DNA from: Anaeromyces robustus
Taxonomy: Eukaryota > Neocallimastigomycota > Neocallimastigomycetes > Neocallimastigales > Neocallimastigaceae
Direction: 5' to 3'
DNA: 37,500 bases
NCBI GenBank assembly: GCA_002104895.1
Contig: MCFG01000114.1
Coordinates: 60,001-97,500, forward strand
Made by a program: the position numbers and the translations under genes. A model generated the notes under the pieces. The model saw only the letters and a program-made list of their open reading frames with translations, searched no databases and was not told the origin of the DNA. Of this stretch, positions 1 to 10,730 are shown one piece after another. Every line of letters begins with the position of its first letter. Position 1 is the stretch's first letter.

Positions 1-67
1 TTATATTTAATGACATTACAAGGTTTTTCAAAAGCGCCATTTAGAGTTGTAGATGAAATTAACCAAG

Positions 68-116
<49 letters not shown>

Positions 117-409
117 CTTTTTAATTTATTTATATATATTATTTATTGTTTTTAAAAATACATTAATAATCATTTATTTTATTTTTTTTTTAACTTTAAT
201 AAAAAATGTTAAATTATAATAACAATAATAATAAAAGGTATGGATTCAAATAATGAAAGATTAATTCACGCTCAATTAGTTGATGCTGCATCACAAGAAG
301 GAACTTCTCAGTATGTATTTTATATATATTATATAATTATTATTATTATTGTTTTATAATATAGTATTAATATTTAATTATATATATTATAATAATTATC
401 AATATTAAT

Positions 410-452
<43 letters not shown>

Positions 453-668
453 TATTTTTTAATTACTCCAAAATTACTTCCAGATTTAAAGTATAATAAG
501 AAAATGAAAGTTCTTTGTATATACAATGGTGAATGGCAAATGTTAGAAAATGAACAAAAAATTGAAAAAATTGATTTCAGAAAATATATTAATAGAAGAA
601 AACAACTTTTGGAAAATAACTCATCACAACGTAGTCAAAATAAAAGAAAACGTCGCGCAGATAATTAA
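1..668 (+). CDS. SMC5: SMC5, C-terminal end (partial, runs off left edge)
   Basis: This is the C-terminal ATPase head of the structural maintenance of chromosomes protein 5, a subunit of the SMC5/6 DNA-repair complex in the nucleus. Exons are join(1..67,238..310,452..668). The frame is already open at base 1 (L-Y-L-M-T-L-Q), so the gene enters from the left. Visible motifs are PFRVVDEINQGMD (Walker B acidic pair plus D-loop, with the Gly codon split by intron 1), then TSQYFLITPKLLPDL and MKVLCIYNGEW, all typical of the SMC5 C-terminus. The visible part is 118 residues and ends in a basic tail (KRKRRADN). Intron 1 begins GTA followed by 46 T; intron 2 ends with 37 A directly before its AG. It converges on IFT22 across about 720 bases. 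Family identity is clear from the motifs; only the end of the gene is here. Confidence 0.9.
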
Positions 669-688
669 TAATATTATAAAATTAAATT

Positions 689-719
<31 letters not shown>

Positions 720-1388
720 TCAAAGAAAAAGAAAAAGAAAAAGGAAATGACAATTTTAATAATTGATAATTATTAAATATCAAATTTATACTTAGAGATA
801 ATCAAAAGAAAAAAAGAAGTTTTTTTTTATAATATTTTTTGTTATTGTTTTTATATTTGAAGTATTTATTTTTTGCTTATAATTACCTTTTTTCATATAT
901 TATAATAATTTACACAAAATATCTAATTAATAAATAATATTTTTAATTATTAATATTATTATTACCCTAAAACTTTATTTAATTTATTTATTTATTAGTT
1001 TTATTAGTTTATTAGATGTATCTTTATATGTATTCATCAAGTTATATTAAATTAAATTTCTATTAATATTTATATATATGTATATATATTAAATTTTTTT
1101 TTTCATTTTAAAAAAAAAAACAGTTTTAAAAATAATAAATAAAATAAAATAAATCTAAAAGATTGAATATTATTATCTATATTATTATTAAATATTATTT
1201 AATATAAATAATATAAATAATAATATTGTATTATATTATAATAATAATCATTATTATTATTAAATCATTTCTTCAGAATTATTAGTATATATTAGTATAT
1301 GGTAAAATGATAATTGGTGTAAAAAAAAAAAATTATTTTCTGTTTTTCAAAAACAATTTGAATTTAAAAAAAAAAAAAAAAAAAACTA
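669..1388. other. AT-rich convergent intergenic region
   Basis: This is the shared 3' flank of SMC5 and IFT22. It contains A and T homopolymers and AT dinucleotide stretches. I see no reading frame, RNA gene or clear repeat beyond simple sequence. Confidence 0.7.
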
Positions 1389-2895
1389 TTACTCGGTAAT
1401 AATACGTTGTTCATTTTCTAATTGTTCTTGCATTTCTAAATAAACTTGTGTTAAAAATCCATCAAATGTTTTTTTAATACTATCTGGATCATCATTTATT
1501 GATACAGAATGAACTGGTATTTTATGATTTATCTTGCCTTTTTTATATTAATATTCATATTAAAAAAAAAAAATAATAACAATATATATATATATATATT
1601 GATAATATGATACATATAAATGTATATATTCATATTTATATAAAAATGTTCAAAAAATTTAAAAAATTAGTAAAAATAATAACAATAATATTAAATAATA
1701 AAACGTTTGAATCTTATACCTTTTTTATTATTTTCTTTACAATATGCATATATCATACACTGTTTTTCATTTAATGAGAAATATCCCAACCTTATATGTT
1801 TATATAAATATACATATATTTAATATAAATGCTTTTTTTTTCGATTATATATAATTTTTTTTATTATATTAATTATTCTTGATAATTAAATTTATACTGA
1901 TTTATAAATATTTATAAAGAGATGAAATAACAATACCATTCATCTATATCTCTTTCAGTTAATCTATTATCTTGATCATATACAAGAATTAAACCATTAG
2001 CTATTGTTGAAAGATTTGGCCATATTGTTTTAAATCTTTATGGAAGCAATTAATTCATATTTTATATTTATTTATATTTATATTACAATTATAACATTTA
2101 TTACAATGAAAGTATATATTTATTTATTATTATAATTTAAAAAAAAAAATTTGTTAATATTTTATATTATTTTTTACCAAAATTATTCATTTTTATATTA
2201 TTATTATTCTATATACCTATCTTCTCCTGAACAATCCCTATATATATATCGATTTAATATAATATAGTATGTATATATATTAATATTGATAAAAAAAATA
2301 AAAGACATTTTTTTATACAAAAAAAACCAAAAAATATAATATTAATAAAAATTCATTCTATTTAATTTAATTACCATAATTCTATTGATACATTAGTTTG
2401 TTGTTGTTTCCTAGAATGTTTAGAAGTGGTTTTTATAATTTGGTCTAATTCAAGAATTCTATTAAGTAAATATTAATAAATATAAATATATATGCATATA
2501 CATTAACTATAGATACTAAAAAAAATATTATTCTATATAAGATACTATTTTATATAATTTATTATCTATTTTTTAATCTAATATATACCTTACACCTTGA
2601 GTTGGGGTATAATCTGATGATAACGATTTATTTAAATCAGCTAAATAATTAGCAATTGTTGTCTTTTTTATTATTATTATTTAAATAATGATAAATAAAT
2701 AAATATTATAACCCATATTATGAAGTTACAATATTAAAATGTTAAAAATATATTTATATATAATATATATATATATATTATTTAAAATCGATATATATTA
2801 TTCATATAATCTCTTATATATTTTTTAACATTAACCTTTCCTGAATTTGGAGGTCCAATTATAAAAATTTTTATATTATTATTACTTGATAACAT
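1389..2895 (-). CDS. IFT22: IFT22 / RABL5-like small GTPase of intraflagellar transport
   Basis: Small Rab-like GTPase of the IFT-B complex, acting in assembly of the flagellum. Seven exons: complement(1389..1537,1720..1790,1937..2035,2217..2237,2375..2458,2589..2662,2836..2895); these total 558 nt, giving 185 residues, the usual length of the family. Motifs in order: N-terminal P-loop GPPNSGKT (about residues 14-21, split by the first intron after Lys), YTPTQGVRILE (switch I region; the family signature TQGVRILE), ELWDCSGEDRF (switch II), a WPNLSTIANGLILVYD strand, and a C-terminus IPVHSVSINDDPDSI that ends EQRIITE. Loss of the usual NKxD motif is known for IFT22. All seven exons join in frame, including a 21-nt exon. 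The gene is convergent with SMC5, and its promoter should lie above 2895. Identity is strong; it implies a flagellated life stage. Confidence 0.9.
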
Positions 2896-3909
2896 TTTCT
2901 TTATTTTTAAAAATTATAATTTTTTTATCAAATATAAATTTTATTATAGAAATTTTTATATTTATATCAATACTGAAACACTTCCTTTTATTTTGTATAA
3001 TATTGTAATTTTCTTTTTATTATATCAGCAGTAATTGAGTAATTGATATGAGAAAATTTTAAATAAATAATGGATAAAAATATTAATTTTATAGGTACCA
3101 TGTAAATAATAATAATTAAAAAATCGGAGCTTAAAAAATAATTAATTTTTTTTTTTTTTTTATTATTTAAAGAAAAGGTTACACAATCTTTAAAAATATA
3201 TCATAGTGAATTCGTATGTCAATGTCAAAATATAATTTCAATATATATAGAATTTTCTTTAAAAATCTTATGTTACTATAATATATTATACTTAATATAT
3301 AAAAAAAGAAAAAAGGAAAATTATAATATTATAATTAAATTTAACAATTAAATTTAATAAATATTAATAAGAAAAAAAAAAAGAAATTCAAAATATAACT
3401 TTTAACTATAATATAATAATGTCTAAACCTAAAATAGTAATTATTTCAATAATATTAATAGTTTTATTAAGAATATATAAATAGTTTTAATATCTTATGA
3501 AGAAAGATATTAATTAATTATTAATATATTAACATATTATTATTATTAACAGTATTTAAAATAAAAATATATACAAATATAAAAGATAAATACATCTGTA
3601 TTTATTAGATATATACTGATTGATATTAATAATCATGAAAAAAAAAATTTTTTTTTTCTTTTTTATTTGGCTATATTTTTTCCTTATTATTATTTATTTA
3701 TTTATTTTTTTGTTATTTACTGTTTATTGTTTGTTGTTGTTGTTCTGTTATTTTTACTTTCGTTTTTTATGTTATTATTATTTTATGTTTATTAGGTTTT
3801 AGTTAAATATAATTATTGGGTATTTCTTATTCATATCCATACATATATTATTTTATTTATACCGATGTATTTTTCTTAAGTTTTGTTCCATGTATATTGC
3901 TATATATTT

Positions 3910-3956
<47 letters not shown>

Positions 3957-4014
3957 TAATTAATATATATAATATATATTAATTATTATAAAATTAAAAA
4001 AATGAATATGATTC
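2896..4014. other. Intergenic: IFT22 upstream region and 3' flank of the next gene
   Basis: AT-rich spacer with a poly-A tract at about 3914-3953. A 21-codon frame at 3419-3484 (+) starts MSKPKIVIIS and is hydrophobic, but has no visible continuation. A second Phe-rich frame at 3620-3802 is low-complexity sequence. I do not call either as a gene. Confidence 0.6.
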
Positions 4015-4388
4015 TCACATTTTCTTTAACGTTAAACTAGTAGTAAGTTCAGATGGAATATCACCACTTAAACTTTCATTATTTTGTAAATGTCTTTTAT
4101 TATTATATAATAATAATATAAAAAATATTTATAATAAAATACATAATATTTTTTTAGTATAATGAAAAACTACATAATTTAAATAAACCAAAAAATATAA
4201 TAAATAGAATAATATTTTAATATGATATTACAATTCGCTTAATTTCTTTAACTTAGACATAGAATCAGGTAATGTTCCGACCAAGTAATTATCATTTAAA
4301 TATCTATAATTATTAAAAATATAAAAATAGTATTATCAATATGATATTATGAAGTTGTAATTGTTATATAATAATTATTATAAAACAC

Positions 4389-4423
<35 letters not shown>

Positions 4424-7400
4424 TAATAAATTAATTAATTAATTAATAATTACAAAAATGCTAAATTTGAAAGGTCTCCAATTGCAGACGGAATATTTCC
4501 ACTAAGTTTATTATTACCAAGTTGTCTATTTATTTTAAATATTTAAAATTTATTAAATAAAAATTTATAATATATTGATATTATTTAATATGTATATATA
4601 TATATATGTATTTAATATATCTACAATATTCGTAGTTTTGTAAGATTTCCTATTGATCTTGGTATTAATCCATTTATGCAATTATTATTCAATTGTCTTT
4701 TTAATAGGAATTTATTTATTTATTTATAAATATATATATTTTGATTTAGAAAAATTTAGAAAAATTTAGAAAAATTTAGAAAAATAATAATAATAATAAT
4801 TAGTAATAAAAAGATTTTTATTATATATAAAAAATTTTTTTTTCTGTTATTTATATTGTATTTTAAATATAATCATACAATTTTTCAAGATTTACAAGAT
4901 TTCCAATAGATTCTGGTATTGCACCCGATAATTTGTTGTTTTCTAAACGTCTACATTTTACATAAAAAATAATTATATATAGAAATATAAATATAAATAT
5001 TATTTTATATATAAAAAAATATATTTTTATATTTACAATTTTGTTAAATTAACAAGATTTCCAATACTATATGGAATAGGACCGAAAAATTGATTATTTG
5101 ACATTTTCCTATAGATAAAAATTCATTTTAATTATTGTTATTATTATTATTGTTGTTAATTAGAATTAATAACAAAATTATATATATTAATAAAAATATT
5201 ATTAGTACAATATTGTTAATCTATTAAGGTTTCCAATCGATACAGGTATTAGACCAGTTAATTTATTAAATGACAATTGACTATACAATTAAAATTAAAT
5301 TAAAAAAAAATAATTATAAAAAGATATATTAATTATTATTAAATAATATAATAAAATGAATTACTATAAATTAATTATTTATTTTAAATTCTTTATATTT
5401 TCATTACAGTTCAGTTAAACCAACTAAATTTCCGATTGTATTAGGCAAATAGGATGTAAGAAGATTAACGTTCAAATTTCTTAAGAATTATTTTAGTAGT
5501 ATAATATAATATATCAATAATATTATAAATATTATATTTATCATAGAAAAACATATTTAAATATATATTTATATAAATAAAATATTTATAATAATTAAAT
5601 AATAATTATTATTACAATGAAGTTATCTTAGTCAAATTTCCAATATTATATGGAATATAACCTGTTAATTGATTTCTTAATAAATGACTATATAATAATA
5701 ATAATAATATGTTTAATATAAATATTAGTATTATAATTTAAAAATTTAAAATATAAATAATTAATATATCCTATTAATAAAATAAAAATACTATATATAA
5801 TAATAATGAATAAAAATTTACATCTTTGAGGATTCTCTAAGAATTTTGAGAAATCTATTATTAAATTTAATAAAGAAAAGTTAAGAAAATTGATTGATAT
5901 AGATTTATTATAATAATAATAATAATATGAATAATATTAATAACAATAGTAATATTTTTGATATATTTACTGTAAATAGAGTTTTGGATTTAGTATATTA
6001 TTATAACTAGTTGCAGGAGGAGTTAAATAGCCATATATACTTTCCATATCATTAAAAACAACAACAAGATCTATAAAAGACTTTAAAAATTTATCTACCA
6101 TAATTGGCATTTCGGCTTCTGAATTTTGTCTAATATAAAAGCAAAATATTTCACAATTATATTGATTTGATCTTAAAGTATCCGCAAGTTTTTTTGCTTG
6201 AATTTGATAATAATTATCGTTACTACATTCTGAAATAAAAATCCATAATTGTTGTCTTTTTGATAATCGATATTGTGAATCTAATAATGTTTTACAATGA
6301 TTTAAAGCTCTATATAATGTATCACCATCAGCACTCAATCGATTATCCGTTAGTTCAAGTGTTGCTAAACGACTTTCAAATAACGATATATCACTTGTTA
6401 ATCCAGAAATATTTTTAATCTTTTCACCAAATAAAAATCCACCAATATTTATATTTTGAGGATATTGAGAAGATATAGATAATCCAATACACTTAACAAT
6501 ATCTAAAATTTCCCTATCAATTATACGAGAGCCATCAAAAGCAAGAATAACATCAATATCTTCTTCACCTGTAACATCAAAACGAGTAATATTTTCAAAT
6601 ATAGTAGTATCATAATCAACATCCTCATATAAGGTACTAATTTGTTCCTTTGTGAATTTTGTCATATCGACTACATTAACATTATCACATCCAATAATAG
6701 CATTTACATTATGTGATGGAACAAAATCATCTATCTTATATTTATATTCTTGACCATCAATAGTAATTAATTTATTCGTTTTATCATTCGTTGTATCTTT
6801 TGTCATATTTTCTAAATTAGTAGTAGTTGTATTATTAACATCATTAATAGTTTGAGCTTTAATAATATTTTCTTCATTAAACTCATTATATATACTTTGT
6901 TGAGCTAAATACATAGAATTACTAATTAATCTCAAAATATTTCTAATTTTTTTTATTTATTTAAGATAATATAAAATAAATTATATAATAATACAAATTT
7001 TTATATTCAATAATATATATATTATAATATATTATTAAAAAGAATAATAAAAAAATGTTAATAGATTAATAATTAATGGTTACAAAGAAAAAAAAAACAA
7101 TAATAATTTTTAACATTATTGAAATTTTGTTTCAAATAGACGATTAAATAAATTATTATAATAATTTACCTATCCTTTTCAAACGATTTAAGTTTGTTGT
7201 TAGATATAGTGTAATTAGAAATAGGATATACGTAAGATGACTTAAATGCATTATTAATTTCATATAAATATTCTTCTACTTTATCCTGATTTAATTTATC
7301 AATATTAGTAAGAGCTACAACAACAGGAATATTTAATTGAGTAATATATCTAAATAATTTAGTATAAAGTTTAAATTCCTCAGAATTTTCAATAACTGTA

Positions 7401-9308
7401 TAAGAAAGAGCTAATATAACAACATGAATTTTAAAAATTGTATTAGTTATTGTATTACTTTTGGATGATGTTTCTTGAGTTTTACTAACGACTAATGGAC
7501 CATTAATTGAATATGGTCTTAATGAAGAATTAGAACCATTACCACCACCTTTTTCAAAATTAAGTTTTGATAAGGAATGAGTAGAACCATTCTGATTTGA
7601 TATAGATAATCTTCTGGGATGTGGTTTTTCATCAACAATTTTTCCAAGAAGATCAACATTCGTAGTATTAATTGGGAAATCATATGGGAAATTACCACTT
7701 AAAACTAAATCCAAATTTTTATATGAATATTGTGAATTTGTAAAAGTTTTTATGGATTCTAGTGGGCAATCATAAAATCGTACATGCAATGACTCTGGTA
7801 ATAATTCCTTAATATTATATAATATATAATTTTTATTATCATGATATAATTTCTGAAGATATGGGTTCATATAAGTAATTCTATTATTAAATAATGTTAG
7901 GAAACTATTAATTAATGATGTTTTCCCATTTTTACATGAACCTAACATTAAAATATTATAATGAGTATATCTTGGTGTTTTATCTTTTGGTATATTTATA
8001 CATGGTCTTGCTACTAATAAATCTCCTGTAAAATATTCTGAACATAATTTAAATTGATATTGACGACAAGGAATTAGTTTCATATTATCTCTTCTAAATT
8101 CAATATGAATTACTGAAGGTAAAGTTGAAATTAAATAATCATAATCTTCTGTTAAAAATAATGATTTCATTTTTTTTTTCTTATTAATTACTAAGGTATC
8201 ATCTTTACAATAAAAATTATCATAGATAGGACTAATAATTGTATTATATTGTTGATCAATACTTATACTTCTTTTAGTACGATCAGGTATATTTTTATTA
8301 TTTATCAAACTTTCATTATCATTAAAACTAATTTCTTTACTTTTCATAGGATAATTATCTTCATTCATATCTCCTGTATCTAATTGAATTGACGATTGAT
8401 CACTACTATAATTATTTTTTGATCGATCATGTAATACTTCTTTTGGTGTAAATTCACTCTGTTCATTGGATATAGCACTTAAAATTCTTGTTTTTGATTG
8501 TAAATTAGTTTTAGTAGAAAAATCTAATGGATCATCAGGACCTTGTATATTATATTCTAATTTTCTTAAATCTTTTTCAGAATCAGTTATTATTACTGAT
8601 AAATCGTTATTGCTTATATCAAGATTTCTATATGAATTTTTTAATACAATATCCTCAATTATTGAATATCCAACTTCTAACTTTTCATTAATCCACAAAA
8701 CATATCTAAAAAATTACATTTATAATGAAATAATGGAAATGGAAAAAATGAATAAAAAGTCATATTTATATTATAAATAAATGATTATAAAAAAATTTAA
8801 ATTCTATAATAACATAGTTATAATTATAATTTATATAAATTAGCTAAAGATATGAAAAATTTTATATGAATCTTGAAATTAATAAGCAAGAACTTAGAAA
8901 AAAAAAAAAAAAAAAACCCCAAATTTTTCAATAATAATAATAAAATAAATATATATCTCTTACAAAATGAAAATAAATATATATTTATTTTAAAAAGATA
9001 TAGAAACAATTATAATAATGAAAAATATTCTCGAACCTATCATAATATGGACTTTGATTATCTTCTGAAGAAAAAGAATTAATGTCAATTTTAAATTTTT
9101 CAATATCAACACCACCAATATTTGTAACTTTCAATTTCAAATGTAAAGGACCTCCAATTCTAGTTCTAGAATTTAATATTTTACATGAAACTTCTAATTC
9201 ATATCCTCCTTCTTTTTCAATAAATGTTTTATATGGTATATTAACATTCTTTACTAATGAATCATCGTTATATTGAATTGGTTGAAGTTTAATATATCTT
9301 GCACTCAT
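4015..9308 (-). CDS. Multidomain protein: IFI44-like GTPase - VWA domain - leucine-rich repeats
   Basis: Thirteen exons: complement(4015..4093,4232..4303,4454..4525,4625..4696,4879..4950,5037..5108,5209..5280,5408..5479,5616..5687,5822..5854,5971..6942,7170..8705,9037..9308). They total 3468 nt and encode 1155 residues; all introns are phase 2. Residues 1-130 look like a beta-rich, possibly arrestin-like, domain. A polar linker follows. A P-loop GTPase covers about 335-600: GSCKNGKT at about 346, YDCP in the DxxG position at about 402, ALTNIDK (NKxD-like) at about 556, and YPISNY near the end, as in IFI44-type GTPases. A VWA domain covers about 730-905 with a partial MIDAS (DGS at 739, Thr 811, FISEC strand). 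Residues 928-1155 hold about ten 24-residue LRRs (LxxNxLxGxIPxSIGNLxxL), one per 72-nt exon. No signal peptide or membrane segment is seen, so it is probably cytosolic. The first donor (GTTCGA) is atypical and exon 4 (33 nt) is the least certain. Splitting it into two or three genes is possible but the phases argue against it. Confidence 0.7.
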
Positions 9309-9857
9309 CTTTTTATAAAATATATATAATCATAATTAATCTTATTATCGATATATTATATGTTTATATTTTGTATTATATTATTAGTGTTTGTGCTTTG
9401 TTATTCTTTGTTTCGTAATCCCTTTTGTTTTTATTTCTTTTTTTTTTTTATTACAAATATATATATATATATATATATAATAACTTTATAACTTTAATAT
9501 ATAATATAATAATAAATATATGTATATAAAATTTTAATTACAACTATATAGTAAAATTTTAATAATAAATCATTATAAATGTCCTTTTTTTTTATTTTTA
9601 TTTTTAATTATATATAATTATCTTTGACTGTAATTAATATTTATTTTATTATTATATTTTTTATACATAAAAAAAAATTTAAAGTAATTATAATTATTTA
9701 AAACAAAATTTTATTTAATTTTTTTGGTCAAAAAAAGAAAAGGAAAAAAAAAACTTTAAATAATAAAATTTATTTAAACATTATTGTAAAGTTACATTTT
9801 TTAAATCATTTATTAATAATCTACTTTTTTTTATTACTCTTTTAATAAATTATAAAA

Positions 9858-9889
9858 AATAGTCCTAATATAAAGATATTAGGACTATT
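9858..9889. repeat. Perfect 14-bp inverted repeat with 4-base loop
   Basis: The arms 9858-9871 and 9876-9889 are exact reverse complements around the loop AAAG. The stem includes the mixed core AGTCCTAA, so it is not just AT simple sequence. It lies about 550 bases upstream of the GTPase-LRR start codon. It could be an RNA hairpin, a protein site, or a foldback-element trace. Confidence 0.8.
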
Positions 9890-9950
9890 ATTTTACGATT
9901 TATGTATTATAATTTTTATTATTATTATATTATTATTTATTATTTATAAT

Positions 9951-10162
9951 TATTATTTATTATTTATTATTTATTGTTTATTGTTTATTATTTATTATTT
10001 ATTATTTATTATTTATTATTTATTATTTATTATTTATTATTTATTATTTATTATTTATTATTTATTATTTATTATTTATTATTTATTATTTATTATTTAT
10101 TATTTATTATTTATTATTTATTATTTATTATTATTTATAATTTATTATTTATTATTTATTAT
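9951..10162. repeat. Heptanucleotide microsatellite (TATTATT)n
   Basis: About 200 bases of the 7-base unit TATTATT repeat nearly perfectly, with a few TATTGTT variants at the left end and a small disruption at about 10130. Because 7 is not a multiple of 3, every frame reads the same repeating Leu/Phe/Ile/Tyr string, which explains open frames here. Confidence 0.9.
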
Positions 10163-10348
10163 ATGATTTTTCTTTTTTTAAGATTTTAATAACTACATTT
10201 ATATTAAATAAATATATTATATATAAAAGAATAAATAATAAATAAATGAATAAATAGTATAAAATAAATAATTTTCAAAAAAAATTATATATATTCTATT
10301 TTATATATTTTTATATATATCTTTATTTAAATATATATATAATTAAAA

Positions 10349-10699
10349 TTAATCTAACTTCTGCAATGATCCTTTTGAATTTGATATACTTTTTCTTAAT
10401 ATATTATTACTAGAATTTGATGAAGACACTATTTTTGATGTGACAGAATTTTCTTCTTTATTAATTATTTGTTCTTTGGAATTGTTTATATCAACATTCT
10501 CTGTTTTAATATCCTCCACTATATCATTATTAACATCATCTAGTTGATCATTTTTTATTTCTTCATTATTAAATTCCTCGATTATTTCTTCATTACTCAA
10601 AAGATCATTTATATCTTTTTCTTCTTCTGAAAAGTCTTCACTTTTATATGTATAGTTCATATCATCATCTTCTAAATTTTCATTATTAATATTATTAAT

Positions 10700-10730
<31 letters not shown>

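Larger units (their letters stand above)
9309..10348. other. Intergenic: promoter side of the GTPase-LRR gene, hairpin and microsatellite
   Basis: AT-rich spacer between two minus-strand genes. It holds an (AT)n tract near 9459-9479, a perfect 14-bp stem-loop (9858-9889) and a long heptanucleotide repeat (9951-10162). No supported gene is seen; Leu/Ile/Tyr-rich frames here are translations of the repeat. Confidence 0.7.

Noticed and set aside
3620-3802. 60-codon Phe/Tyr/Leu-rich frame
   Set aside because: It is a translation of T-rich simple sequence with no start context, motif or splice structure.
4015-6942. VWA-LRR as a separate gene
   Set aside because: There is no good ATG at the exon start, and the acceptor at 6943 joins the GTPase exon in phase 2 as all other introns do. 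Not fully excluded.
8466-8780. Open frame on + strand opposite the GTPase exon
   Set aside because: It is the antisense shadow of the real exon on the minus strand; no independent signals.
9027-9037. GGTTCGAGA on the minus strand as a tRNA B box
   Set aside because: No A box or cloverleaf around it; it is the donor side of the first exon of the GTPase gene.
4015-9308. ROCO (LRR-Roc-COR) or classical NLR identity
   Set aside because: No COR domain or kinase, LRRs are C-terminal, and the NTPase motifs fit an IFI44-type GTPase better than Roc or STAND; kept only as an architectural comparison.
9974-10189. Leu/Tyr/Ile repeat protein frames
   Set aside because: These come from the heptanucleotide microsatellite, which is open in every frame.
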